Of a stretch of DNA of 64,000 nt, positions 27,470 to 36,315 are shown in pieces (the first letter of the stretch is position 1; the number at the start of each line of letters is the position of its first letter). The notes beneath the pieces are model-generated. The model was given only the letters and a program-made list of their open reading frames with translations. It made no database searches and was not told where the DNA came from. Source of the stretch: JAFNAG01 sp963824985 (GTDB lineage Bacteria > Acidobacteriota > UBA6911); NCBI GenBank assembly GCA_963824985.1, contig CAWGRQ010000007.1, positions 23,044 through 87,043 of the forward strand, written 5' to 3'. Both the position numbers and the translations under genes were made by a program.

Positions 27470-29023
27470 TCAAAGCTCCTTTGGATGTGGAACATAAACC
27501 GAGAATGTCGATCCTTCATTCAACTTGCTGGCCACCAGAATCTGCCCGGCATGTCTCCTGATGATACTGTAGCTCGTGGAAAGGCCGAGGCCGGTACCGT
27601 TTTCCTTGGTGGTGAAAAAAGGGTCGAAAATCTGTTCAACAACAGATTGGGGGATGCCCACGCCGGTATCCTTGACATCGATCCGGACAAAATCCGCCTC
27701 GTCCTTCACCTCAATGCTCAGGATTCCTCCTTTGGGCATAGCCTGAATCGCGTTAATGAACAGATTGATGCAAACCTGCTGGAGCTGAGCAAAGTCACCT
27801 TGAACTCTGATGTCCGAGGCTTCGGGAATATAATTCAGCCTGATGTTGTTTAATTCCATTTCGTTCCTCGCCAGCTTCAGTGTCGAGCTGAGCAATTCAT
27901 GAACGGAAATGGGCACGAACGCAGTCGCACCCGCACGGGTGAAATCCAGAAGATTCCGAACCGTGCTGCTGGCTCGCTCGGCCTGGGTATAAATATCCCG
28001 CAGGCCTTCCTTCTTCTGCTCGTCGGGGAGCACGTCCATGTCATCGATCAGGGATTCTGCCGTGATACAGATGTTATTCAGTGGATTGTTGAGCTCGTGG
28101 GCAATGCCTGAAGTCAGGGTTCCTATGGAAGCCATTTTTCGGGATTGTATGTACTGTTCCTGATGTTTCTGAAGCTGGTCCATCATCCAGTTGATGGCCA
28201 CGGCCAGCCGGGAAAATTCATCCTTATACTTCCTGGCCGGCTTGATCGGAGTAAAGTCTCCCTGTGCGATTCTGAGGGTATAGTCGACGAACCGGTTCAG
28301 AGGGCGCAGGATTTGCCGCGCGAGGAACTGAGTCTCATAAATCATGACAATCAAAAGAATGGCGAGAAAAAGAAGAGGGACCAGGCGTGACCACGCCGTC
28401 ATGTCGTCCACACCCTTGCGCTCTTTTTCCACCAGGCTGGCCGCCATAAAAACCATTTCTGCGCCGTACTGCCTGAGTTCCCCCTCGATCTCGGCGGGTG
28501 GAGCGGGCTGCTGCGGGGATCCGGGAATCAACGCCCTCAAGCCGATCAGCAGTTCTTGATAGCGGTCCAGGTGAGCCGTCATGGTATTGAAGGTTTCCCG
28601 GCCCATGACCGCCATTATGTTTTCCTTCTCCTTCTTGAGAATCTCCCTGGCGTTCTGCACATTCTCCAGGGCATCGGCGAGGTTGGTATGGTAAAGGAAA
28701 TAGTTTTTTTCAAATCTACGTGCCTGCTGGATCTCGAAGGCGTAGTTGTTCACCGTTTCCATCACGCTCAGCTTTTGGCTGATGCGCGACACCATGATCA
28801 GGAAAGTGATGCTGGCGCCGGCGCTCAACAGAAACAGCAGGAGGAACCCGAGGATGATCTTGGCACGAATGCTCACCGTCGGCCTCGCGGTCAAGCCCTG
28901 CTGGGCACTGCCCAAGGTTGTTTTATCAATCAGGAGGGAATCGGTCGTCCCTTTCAGAGAACGGTCTTTGATTCTCAGGGAATCACCCGCTTCTGTTTTC
29001 ATGGTCTCATGCGAAGGCATCAT
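27470..29023 (-). CDS. Membrane sensor histidine kinase with HAMP domain
   Basis: 517 residues. Transmembrane segments at ~52-78 and ~205-222 enclose a four-helix-bundle-type sensor (FEIQQARRFEKNYFLYHTN). A HAMP linker (RPLNRFVDYTLRIAQGDF), HisKA box (GIAHELNNPLNNI) and HATPase domain (NAIQAM, DTGVGI, TGLGLSTS) follow. The start overlaps the end of PEP-synthase-like protein 4 by 17 bp, which implies translational coupling between that protein and the kinase. The receiver at 31566, just upstream of protein 4, is the likely partner. Confidence 0.88.
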   Translation of the reverse strand: MMPSHETMKTEAGDSLRIKDRSLKGTTDSLLIDKTTLGSAQQGLTARPTVSIRAKIILGFLLLFLLSAGASITFLIMVSRISQKLSVMETVNNYAFEIQQARRFEKNYFLYHTNLADALENVQNAREILKKEKENIMAVMGRETFNTMTAHLDRYQELLIGLRALIPGSPQQPAPPAEIEGELRQYGAEMVFMAASLVEKERKGVDDMTAWSRLVPLLFLAILLIVMIYETQFLARQILRPLNRFVDYTLRIAQGDFTPIKPARKYKDEFSRLAVAINWMMDQLQKHQEQYIQSRKMASIGTLTSGIAHELNNPLNNICITAESLIDDMDVLPDEQKKEGLRDIYTQAERASSTVRNLLDFTRAGATAFVPISVHELLSSTLKLARNEMELNNIRLNYIPEASDIRVQGDFAQLQQVCINLFINAIQAMPKGGILSIEVKDEADFVRIDVKDTGVGIPQSVVEQIFDPFFTTKENGTGLGLSTSYSIIRRHAGQILVASKLNEGSTFSVYVPHPKEL

Positions 29024-31538
29024 ACTTTCCTGCGGAGAAAAGTTCTACAAAATGAAGCACGGCGGACTCATCTTCCATCAGCATGTCCAACTGGCGGGCG
29101 CATCCCATGAGCCTTCCCAGGAGCGCCAGAGCTTCCTCGCAGGGCTGCTGCGGATAACGGCGCAACCAGGCCGTGACAAGATCTCCGCGTTGATCGACCA
29201 TAAATCGGTTTCGCAGGAGAATCTCGGACAGAAAGCGGGCTCTGAGATCGAGCCGCTGCTGGCTGCCTCCGCCTCCGCGGAACCGAAAGTTGACATAGTT
29301 GTTTTCCGTGACCGGACCTGCCAGGCTGTCCACCATTGCATAGTGATAAGCCAGGCGAATGTTGAGGTTCATATAGTCGGCGCCGACCAGAAGGTAGTTG
29401 GGATCTCCTAATCCGCGCATGGCACCCATCTCCTGAACGAGGGAAGAGGCCATGACGGTGGCGAAGCCTTTGAGGTTAATCTGGCTTCGACCTGCCCAAT
29501 GGACCCGGGGATCTGAAATTCCGGCCCATAGCGCCTGGAAGGGATGGGAACGAATCTCCCCGGGATCGACCTCCTTTTTCTTCGCCGCATCCGAGGCGAG
29601 GGCACCTCCCAAGTCCTGAACAAATATGTTCAGGGGGATCGAAGTAGCCAGTTTCCGCGTCGCCGTCCCTCTTCTCCTGGTTTCCTGGTCTCCAACCTCG
29701 AAAAATGTGGCCACTCCCTTTTCATGAACATAGCGAATCAGGTCGTGCACCGATTCGCAGTTCTCCGGGCGGAAATGTCGAGATTGAGGATCGGTCATCC
29801 TGAGGCTGAGGATCAGATCCTCCAGAGGGCCGGCAGTTCCTCGGGTCTTGGGCTCAGCCGTTCGGTTTATGGTTCTTTCCTGGATGTCCGGCCATGGCGC
29901 TCCGGGAAAGACCTGGCGATGGCCGGCATCCAGGCCGACCAGCATCCCCGAAGTGAGCTTGTGGGTTGCTCCGGGCAAATCAAAAATCGAAGGGATGGCG
30001 AATTCCCTCAGCAGAGTGGCGGCATGGCCGGTAACGTGCCCCTGTTCCGCAATGAATCCGGCCAATCGGGGCAAGAGCGAAGCGAGTTCCGGCGTGGCTT
30101 GGGGGACCACGAGAATGACCCCCTGAGAGACGTGCGAGAGTTCTCCCGGTTGCTTCACGACCTGAACCGGGGCAATGGCTCGGCCCGGGAAGATGGTCAG
30201 TCCGCCTGAGAGGATCGGCTCCTGATTTTCGACTGGGCCCGGCACTTCGCGGATGGGAATCAAACGCAGGGGGCGGACCTGCAGGATCCAGATCTTGCCT
30301 TGATGGTCGATGGCCCATTCGATATCCTGGGGACCTGCGAAAATCCTCTCCAAGAATAGGCCAATGCCGGATAGCCGCCGGGCCTCGTCTTCGCTCAACG
30401 AGGGCATATCCCGGTCCTCGCCGGAATTATTCACCCGGGACGTCTGCAGAGGTTTGGCGGGGAGAAGTTTCATTCCTTTGAGAGCAACCTTAAAGTCTCG
30501 GACGCGGAGCGGTTCCTGGCGGAAGACCCAGAATAGGTCGGCCGGAGCTTGGCCGCCAACGAGATCCCCAGCCAGCCCCCAAGTGGAGGTTATCAGGATC
30601 TGCTCAGACTCCGGATGGTTTGGATCCTGAGTATAGAGGACTCCGGCGCTCTTGGGTTCGATGAGGGGAATAAACAAAACGGCCATCGGCGTTGCTGCCT
30701 CGGTGAAGCCTCCCGACAACCGGTAGGAAATAGCCCGGTCAGCGAAGCGGCTGGCAACGACCCTTTTGTAGGCTTCCAACAGATGCGAGTCGGGCACGTT
30801 CAACACGCTTTCAAATTGGCCCGCAAAGGACAGCGAGTCATCCTCGCCGACGGCGCTCGATCTGACCGCCCATTTTGGGGAAGCCGTTCCAATTACGGAA
30901 GCCATGCTTTGAATCGATTCCCGAACCGGCTCTGGAAGCGGGGCGTGCAGGACGATTTCCCTGATCCTTGCCGCTTTGGATCGGAATCGTGCTGGATCGG
31001 TGCTGACCTCCAAGGTGTCGAGGAGGTCGCGGATCTCGGAAGACAAGAGCGCCTCCCCCATCCATCTCTGATATGCGTCGGCTGTCACCACAAACCCGTC
31101 GGGTACGGCCTCGGCCAGGACCTTCTTCAACTCTCCCAAACGGGCGGCTTTGCCGCCAACTAAGGGCATGTGACCCAGCCCGACCTCGGCCAGATTCATC
31201 GCCCATCTGGGGGTCCTTTGCCGGATCGAATCCTTGAGAATCTCGCCGACCTTTCTCTCAATCCTTCTGTAGGAGGGGTAAAGGCTTTGAAATCGGTTGC
31301 CGGCCAACCAGTTCAGGTCCTCTATCATTAAAAGCGCGCCCTCCAATAAGGCTCTGACCTGATATTCCAGGGACTGGGACCCAAGGGGCAGGAAACGAAG
31401 ATCGGCCTCGAGGTCTGCCATGATCTCCAGGAGGTGGCTGTTTTCCCCGAGCAGAGACTGCAACCCGTGATACCGGTGCCGGACTCGGCCCAGGAGGGCG
31501 TGCTCAGAATCCTGGGATTGAAGAGGATGTTCCATCAC
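29007..31538 (-). CDS. PEP-synthase-like protein 4
   Basis: 843 residues. The N-module includes LLGENSHLLEIMADLEADL. ATP-grasp motifs are LVGGKAARLGEL, VRSSAVGEDDSL, FAGQFESVLNV, WGLAGDLVGG and DIEWAIDHQG with WILQVRPL. The phospho-His segment is VTGHAATLLREFAIP, with Ala replacing the Met or Leu after His. The C-module shows NCESVHDLIRYVHEKG, VQDLGGAL, LAYHYAMVD and VNFRFRGGG. It is set between a receiver (28 bp upstream) and a histidine kinase (17-bp overlap), the tightest two-component linkage of any family member here. Confidence 0.8.
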   Translation of the reverse strand: MMEHPLQSQDSEHALLGRVRHRYHGLQSLLGENSHLLEIMADLEADLRFLPLGSQSLEYQVRALLEGALLMIEDLNWLAGNRFQSLYPSYRRIERKVGEILKDSIRQRTPRWAMNLAEVGLGHMPLVGGKAARLGELKKVLAEAVPDGFVVTADAYQRWMGEALLSSEIRDLLDTLEVSTDPARFRSKAARIREIVLHAPLPEPVRESIQSMASVIGTASPKWAVRSSAVGEDDSLSFAGQFESVLNVPDSHLLEAYKRVVASRFADRAISYRLSGGFTEAATPMAVLFIPLIEPKSAGVLYTQDPNHPESEQILITSTWGLAGDLVGGQAPADLFWVFRQEPLRVRDFKVALKGMKLLPAKPLQTSRVNNSGEDRDMPSLSEDEARRLSGIGLFLERIFAGPQDIEWAIDHQGKIWILQVRPLRLIPIREVPGPVENQEPILSGGLTIFPGRAIAPVQVVKQPGELSHVSQGVILVVPQATPELASLLPRLAGFIAEQGHVTGHAATLLREFAIPSIFDLPGATHKLTSGMLVGLDAGHRQVFPGAPWPDIQERTINRTAEPKTRGTAGPLEDLILSLRMTDPQSRHFRPENCESVHDLIRYVHEKGVATFFEVGDQETRRRGTATRKLATSIPLNIFVQDLGGALASDAAKKKEVDPGEIRSHPFQALWAGISDPRVHWAGRSQINLKGFATVMASSLVQEMGAMRGLGDPNYLLVGADYMNLNIRLAYHYAMVDSLAGPVTENNYVNFRFRGGGGSQQRLDLRARFLSEILLRNRFMVDQRGDLVTAWLRRYPQQPCEEALALLGRLMGCARQLDMLMEDESAVLHFVELFSAGKYDAFA

Positions 31539-31565
31539 AGCCCCCGCAAGACGTTGGATGCGCCT

Positions 31566-31973
31566 CTAGGATTGAGAATCCTTGGCAGGGATCTCCCTGA
31601 ATCCCAGCGCTTCTGCAGCCCGGATCACGACTTCCCCGAGGCTATCGCGTTTGAACGGCTTGGCCACAAAATCAAAAGCCCCTTTTCCCAAAGCCTCTCT
31701 GGCAAGGTCCACCGTTGCATACGCGGTGATCATGATTACCTTGCTGCGCTCGGAACGGGCTTTCACTTTTTCCAGAACCTCAAAGCCGCTGATATGCTCC
31801 ATACGGACGTCAGTGACCACAATATCAAACGTCTTCTGCTGAATGCGCTCCAGAGCCAGTCGAGGATCTTCAAATACCTCGACTTCCGCGCCGATTCTTG
31901 CCAGCACCGGTGCCAGCCGTTTGCCGACGATGGGTTCGTCATCCAGGATCATAATCTGCAACGGCTCGTTCAT
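31566..31973 (-). CDS. Single-domain response regulator
   Basis: 135 residues from MNEPLQIMIL, behind GGGAG. Receiver motifs: ILDDEPIV, Asp in IVVTDVRMEHISG, Thr in IMITAYAT and Lys in FVAKPFK. It shares the ILDDEPIVxxRL start and KPFK with the receiver at 22099. It precedes PEP-synthase-like protein 4 and the kinase at 27470 in one transcription direction. Confidence 0.88.
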   Translation of the reverse strand: MNEPLQIMILDDEPIVGKRLAPVLARIGAEVEVFEDPRLALERIQQKTFDIVVTDVRMEHISGFEVLEKVKARSERSKVIMITAYATVDLAREALGKGAFDFVAKPFKRDSLGEVVIRAAEALGFREIPAKDSQS

Positions 31974-32179
31974 GATTCGACTCCCGATCTTCGCCTCGAT
32001 GAAACGCAGGCGCCGGCTGGCTCCTGGATGCGCTCGAAGCGGCAAAGTTGAGCGGTAACCCGGGGTTGGCGATTCCAGCGAGGATACGTCCCGGCTCCCG
32101 CCCCGTCACCGGGACCTATTTCGCTCGCCTGCTTATTTCATACGCTCGGGCGCGCCCCACGCGCACGAGCGGTTGCCCG
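31974..32179. other. Intergenic stretch with no recognisable content
   Basis: Together with the adjoining repeat this makes a ~380-bp gap. GC-rich with no credible frame; it could hold the promoter for the receiver and PEP-synthase-like protein 4 unit. No -35/-10 or -24/-12 signature could be defended. Confidence 0.4.
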
Positions 32180-32359
32180 CCCGCGTTTCTCACCAGCTTT
32201 CGACTGCGGCGGCGGATCCGGGCATGTCTGCTGCGTTGTTCTCGGTCGGGCGCCTCGACGTACTGTCAAGTACGCCTGCTGCGCCCTCCGGTCGCACGCC
32301 TCGTATCCATGCCCGTCTGCGCCGCCTCGCTACGAAATCCGGCAAGAAATGCGGGCTAG
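32180..32359. repeat. 180-bp palindromic repeat, copy 2
   Basis: Starts CCCGCGTTTCTCACCAG and ends GCAAGAAATGCGGGCTAG. It matches copy 1 across its length (shared ATCCGGGCATGTCTGCTGCG and CATCCATGCCCGTC). The final CTAG supplies the TAG stop of the short PEP-synthase-like paralogue on the minus strand. Both copies thus abut the 3' end of a member of that gene family. Confidence 0.75.
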
Positions 32360-33426
32360 GAAACCAGGGCTTCGCCGAATTTCCTCAAGCTGGCTCCCAC
32401 CTCCTCGGCTGTTTGATTAAAACTCAGGATTTCGCATGGTCCTCTTGCCATCTGGCAGTCTGATCCAAAAAGCCCATCTAATCGGTGCCGAGGTTGGGTG
32501 TCAATGAAACCGCGATCCCAGCGGACAAACCAATGATTGAATTCGCGAATGCCCGTACACACCGCGTCCAGCCATATTTTGCCCGCTGCCACTGACCCCG
32601 TCAGAAACAGCGCGCTCTCGCTTACGACGAGAAACAACGTCGATGTCCGGTGGTTTTGAGGAGGATCGGTGAAGCGACGTGACGAGGACATGCCTTCCGA
32701 CAATGAGAGCCAGGGGATTGAAGCCGAGATTTCTGATGAGGTCGACGGCTCCGTTCCTGCCCTCAGATCTATCACAAACAGGGGAAAAGGCCGCGTGTCA
32801 TTGAGTCGTTTGGCCACTCCTTTATCGGCCCAGACTTGCCAGCTCCCGGGCTCGATAAGATGAAGCAGGACCTGTTCATGGGCAAATTCCAGGCCTTGTC
32901 GAAACGGGTCCAGCATACTGCTTTGAACCGGAGAGGCTTCAAGCTGGGAGCGATCCGAAGGGTCCAGCAGATCCAGAACTCCCTTGATCATAAGGTATTC
33001 GGGCTCCTCCGTCCATGTTACCGGTTCGAGATTCGGTGAGCCCCTGCTTGAGCTGCAGTCGACCAGCCCCAGGGCCGGAGTCGGTTCGGCTCCAGCGGCG
33101 TGCTTGGAGAAGTTCGTGACATAAGAGTCGACGCGTTCCTTACTATGATCCAGCCACAGAAACATGGTCGCATCGTCGGTCTTCTCCAGGATTGCCCGAT
33201 CGTGAGCGGCTTGATAAGCGGACTGAAACATCTGTCCGAGCGCTGCCTGAACATACTGGCGGTCGAAGATATATTCGCCGTTCATTTTGTCGCGCAGATC
33301 TTTCAGCAGATGGAAACAGATTCCTTCTGCGGCAAGAAAATGTCGCCACCGTGCCAGCCTGAGCTGCAGATGCCAGCGGATGTCTTCCTCGGTACGCAGG
33401 CCGGACCGCTTCAGGAACCAGGACAT
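32356..33426 (-). CDS. Coreless short paralogue of the PEP-synthase-like family
   Basis: 356 residues. The N-module matches the long proteins (LKDLRDKMNGEYIFDRQYV compared with MGEKLSGDYLFDKHYI in protein 3). The ATP-grasp and phospho-His domains are missing. From ~residue 140 it resembles their C-module: LDLLDPSDRSQLE for LxLTDPxSxxF, FRQGLEFAHEQVL at the HD...HE position with the second His kept, and FPLFVIDLRAGTEP for IPIxxxxxDLGGG. The signature Cys and the HD pair are not conserved. It may be a regulatory or decoy subunit that joins the N- and C-modules without phosphotransfer. The homology is a by-eye call. Confidence 0.6.
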   Translation of the reverse strand: MSWFLKRSGLRTEEDIRWHLQLRLARWRHFLAAEGICFHLLKDLRDKMNGEYIFDRQYVQAALGQMFQSAYQAAHDRAILEKTDDATMFLWLDHSKERVDSYVTNFSKHAAGAEPTPALGLVDCSSSRGSPNLEPVTWTEEPEYLMIKGVLDLLDPSDRSQLEASPVQSSMLDPFRQGLEFAHEQVLLHLIEPGSWQVWADKGVAKRLNDTRPFPLFVIDLRAGTEPSTSSEISASIPWLSLSEGMSSSRRFTDPPQNHRTSTLFLVVSESALFLTGSVAAGKIWLDAVCTGIREFNHWFVRWDRGFIDTQPRHRLDGLFGSDCQMARGPCEILSFNQTAEEVGASLRKFGEALVS

Positions 33427-33680
33427 GGAAGGAATCCTCTTAAAAAACCGCCCCTTTCTTCTTCACAATAGCACCCAGCTGTTTGTTGTTACGAAATTCG
33501 CGGAATCCGGCGCGGCAGCGGCAGGAGCGCCGGACGGGTCGCCCCTGCCAAAGCAAAGCGCACATGCTCTGGAGATCGGCCGCCGAGGAGCCCGTCGGCT
33601 CTCTCCGGTATCACCTCCCTCAGGAGTGACCCCTCGAATCACGATACGTTCTCGGATTTCCAGGCAGACGCCCTGCGCGA

Positions 33681-33992
33681 TTACTTGGTTGCTCTGTTTG
33701 CGACCTCCTCCTGGCGGGTGATATTCATGACCCGCGTTGCCGCCATTTTACCGTCTCGGTCCAGAAATGAGATGCGAACCGTGTCGCCGGGAAGCGCGTC
33801 GGCGCCTACTTCGGCGTCCTGAAGCGAGAACGTGAGGTTGCTGCCCGGATTCGATTCGTCTTGAACCACCATTGTCTTCGTTGCCGCGTCATAGCTGGCG
33901 ACGGTGCCCTGAACCACCTTCGGGGATGGCGCACACGCCGCCATCAGGGCTGCAGCGGTTACCAGCGACATAAACATCAGAAAGTTTTTCAC
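33681..33992 (-). CDS. Small lipoprotein
   Basis: 103 residues. A lipoprotein signal peptide ends in the lipobox LMAAC at residue ~20. The mature part is small and beta-rich (VVQGTVASYDAATKTMVVQD, DTVRISFLDRDGKMAATRV), resembling an OB-like barrel. No function is known. It lies 13 bp downstream of TauE exporter 2, probably in the same transcript, so a periplasmic accessory role is possible. Confidence 0.65.
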   Translation of the reverse strand: MKNFLMFMSLVTAAALMAACAPSPKVVQGTVASYDAATKTMVVQDESNPGSNLTFSLQDAEVGADALPGDTVRISFLDRDGKMAATRVMNITRQEEVANRATK

Positions 33993-34005
33993 AGGCGCCT
34001 CCGTG

Positions 34006-35037
34006 TTAAAGGTTCGGCGCGGTTATGCCCGCGCGCAATGCCGCTCGCTCGGCCCTGACTCCCTTGATCAACCAGCTGATGATCACACCGCTGATCGCAA
34101 TCGCTGCCGTCAAGATCGCAATCGAAGATGCCAGCTGCAGCTCGAGCTGTTTCAGGATTACTGAGGCGCAGGCAATGAAGATGGTGGAAGCAAACAACAG
34201 GCGAATTGAATAGCCCCGGACGTATTTGACCGCAACCGTCCCGAGTTGGGCGCCGACGGCGGCGCCCAGCAGCATCCAGATCGCCGCAACCAGCTCGACC
34301 CTTCCTTTGAGCGCGTAAGTAAAGCCGCCATACGCTCCCGTGATCATGATCTCGAACAGGTCCGTTCCCACGGCGATTGCCGTAGGACATCCGATCAGAT
34401 AGATCAGCGCCGGCATACGGATAAAACCGCCACCGACCCCGAGGACGCTGGCGACTACGCCGGTTGTGAATCCCACCAGGATGGGGAGCCACAGCGAGCA
34501 GGTGATGCCGGACGTCGGAAAGTAAATCATGGGTGCAATGCGAAGGCGCTGGAGTTTGGCTGCGAGCGTATCCCCGCGTTGCATGGCCCCGGTGGTTCCG
34601 CTCTTAGCAGCCTTGCGCGCGTGGCTGATGTAGTCGTAGAGCACGTAGGAGCCGATGAGCGTGAGAAAAACAATATAGAGCTTCCTGATTACAGACTCAG
34701 CCAGCCCCGCGCGCTCCAGGGCCATGACCAGCCGCGCGCCGAGCTCCGTGCCCGTTGTCGTCCCGATGATCATGGAAACGCCCAGGCGTATGTCGACGTT
34801 GCCGAACTTCCCGTGCCGCATGGTGGAAACGATCGATTTGCCGCCCATATGAGCCATATCCGTTGCGACCGCATAGGGCATGGGAAAACCGAAGATGTTG
34901 AGCGCCGGGGTGACGATCCATGCGCCTCCAATACCGAAGAACCCGCCGCACACCCCTACCGTAAACCCGATCAGGAGGAGGAGCAGTACATTAAAGTGCA
35001 TGCCCGCAATGGGCAGATAAATTGTAAAAGCTTCCAT
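34006..35037 (-). CDS. TauE/SafE-family exporter 2
   Basis: 343 residues with the two Gly-rich repeat turns (GGFFGIGGAWIVTPAL and SVLGVGGGFIRMPAL) and about eight helices. The first repeat has TDMAHMGGKSIVSTMRHGKF, matching exporter 4 (SDLGQMTGMSTAATVRHVRF), so it belongs to a different subtype from exporters 1 and 3. A good GGAG site precedes the ATG. It is paired with the small membrane protein immediately upstream. Confidence 0.85.
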   Translation of the reverse strand: MEAFTIYLPIAGMHFNVLLLLLIGFTVGVCGGFFGIGGAWIVTPALNIFGFPMPYAVATDMAHMGGKSIVSTMRHGKFGNVDIRLGVSMIIGTTTGTELGARLVMALERAGLAESVIRKLYIVFLTLIGSYVLYDYISHARKAAKSGTTGAMQRGDTLAAKLQRLRIAPMIYFPTSGITCSLWLPILVGFTTGVVASVLGVGGGFIRMPALIYLIGCPTAIAVGTDLFEIMITGAYGGFTYALKGRVELVAAIWMLLGAAVGAQLGTVAVKYVRGYSIRLLFASTIFIACASVILKQLELQLASSIAILTAAIAISGVIISWLIKGVRAERAALRAGITAPNL

Positions 35038-35065
35038 CGAATGGTCTCCTTCCGAACTCCAGGCC

Positions 35066-35404
35066 TTATTCGTGATGCTGCATCTTTCCGAGGTTGATTC
35101 CGAGCAACCTCACAAGCCGGTCGCTGCCATAGCCAAGGATCAATCCCATGATCGCCATGGTGACGACCACCAGTGCGGCGTATTGCCAGTACGAAGTGTT
35201 GTAGATGTCCGCGATCCATTTGGTGATTCCTGGTCCTAGCCCCCTCGTGTCCGCAACGTTGACAAGCCTGGTCTCGGGTTTGGCGGGTGCCGCCATGGCT
35301 TGGATCGCCGGCAGCCAAAACGGCAGAATCGTGAGTTGCACGGCCAGCCGCCTTACCCATTGGGGTCCGGGCCCTGTGATGTGGCGCTTTTCAGATGTGG
35401 TCAA
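35066..35404 (-). CDS. Small membrane protein paired with TauE exporter 2
   Basis: 112 residues from a TTG start preceded by AGGAG. A hydrophobic segment at ~21-38 (LAVQLTILPFWLPAIQ, signal-like) and a second near residue ~78 (YAALVVVTMAIMGLILG) are followed by the tail DRLVRLLGINLGKMQ. That tail resembles GLRFIEQVFGVELGKGG at the end of the small protein upstream of exporter 4. The repeated pairing suggests a dedicated accessory subunit for this exporter subtype. Confidence 0.6.
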   Translation of the reverse strand: MTTSEKRHITGPGPQWVRRLAVQLTILPFWLPAIQAMAAPAKPETRLVNVADTRGLGPGITKWIADIYNTSYWQYAALVVVTMAIMGLILGYGSDRLVRLLGINLGKMQHHE

Positions 35405-35420
35405 AGCTGTTCTCCTTATT

Positions 35421-35819
35421 TCAGTCCTGCGTTTTAGGGTTGCGGCGGGCGCGTGACCGCTCGGCCGCGGCTTCGATTGCTGTACACAGAGTTTCGATCG
35501 CCACCGGCTTCTGCAGGAAGTCGGCAGCCCCGAGCTGCATGCCGCCGATCCCGGCGGCGACGGTGCCATGGCCCGTCAGCACCAGGATCTCCACGTGAGG
35601 ATCCACCAGGCGTGCTGCCTTCAGCGTCTGCAGGCCGTCCATCCCCGGCATTTTGAGGTCAAGCACGATGGCATCGTAGGGTGTGGTCTTGATCGCCTCG
35701 ACAGCCTCAACACCGCTGAACACGGCCGAGGCGCGGAATCCGCGTCGGGCAAGCTGCGTCACGACTGCGGTGGCGAAATCCTTCTCGTCGTCGACCACCA
35801 GCACCCGGATTGAATTCAT
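35421..35819 (-). CDS. Single-domain response regulator
   Basis: 132 residues: acidic pair in VLVVDDEKDF, Asp in AIVLDLKMPGMDG, Thr in LVLTGHGT and Lys in FLQKPVA. It is closest to the receiver at 9754 (shared VxLTGHxxVxxGxxGMxLGAxDxLxKPV). No kinase adjoins, so it must pair with one encoded elsewhere. It lies between the universal stress protein and the exporter 2 module. Confidence 0.88.
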   Translation of the reverse strand: MNSIRVLVVDDEKDFATAVVTQLARRGFRASAVFSGVEAVEAIKTTPYDAIVLDLKMPGMDGLQTLKAARLVDPHVEILVLTGHGTVAAGIGGMQLGAADFLQKPVAIETLCTAIEAAAERSRARRNPKTQD

Positions 35820-35844
35820 AGTTCCCTCAAGCCACGCGATCGAG

Positions 35845-36315
35845 TCAGGGGACGACGAGCACGGGCGTCTTCATCTGCCGGCGGGCGATCTCCAGAATCA
35901 GCCGCTCCGTAGTGGAGCCCAGCATGAGACGCTCCCGGACGTTATGCCCATAGGAACCGACAACCAAAAACCCGACATCCGGGTTGGCGGCGAGAAAATC
36001 CACGATCTGCACGTAAATGTCCTTGTCGCTTTCCAGGATCTGCGTCTCGAGCGCCCCGTTGCCCAAATCGGCCGCGATTTTCCTCGTTTCCTCGGCCACC
36101 CCGGCGGCAAACTGCCGCAGCTCAGTGAGAATGTGCCGGTCGACAAAAGAAAAGTACGCCGCGCGATATCCGGGCATTCGGGTCTGGATGGCTATGACGG
36201 CGGTCGCCGCACACCCGAGGTCCGCGGCAATTTGTATCCCAAAGCGCAGAGCGTCGCGTGCCGCATCCGATCCATCCACCGCGACCGCAATTTTTTTGCC
36301 TGACATGATACCCAT
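35845..36315 (-). CDS. Universal stress protein (UspA family)
   Basis: 156 residues. A Rossmann-like fold starts KIAVAVDGSDAARDAL, and the ATP-binding signature G-2x-G-9x-G-S/T is present (GSYGHNVRERLMLGST). The ATG overlaps the stop of the preceding TIGR02186-type gene (TGATG), with GGAGG in front, so it is translationally coupled to a membrane-accessory protein. It is expected to bind ATP or AMP in the cytoplasm and may report energy status to the export or signalling module. Confidence 0.88.
   Translation of the reverse strand: MGIMSGKKIAVAVDGSDAARDALRFGIQIAADLGCAATAVIAIQTRMPGYRAAYFSFVDRHILTELRQFAAGVAEETRKIAADLGNGALETQILESDKDIYVQIVDFLAANPDVGFLVVGSYGHNVRERLMLGSTTERLILEIARRQMKTPVLVVP

Noticed and set aside
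35405..35569. Longer reading of the small membrane protein upstream of exporter 2
   Set aside because: The extra 55 codons overlap the receiver gene at 35421 and have no ribosome site; the TTG at 35404 has AGGAG at good spacing.
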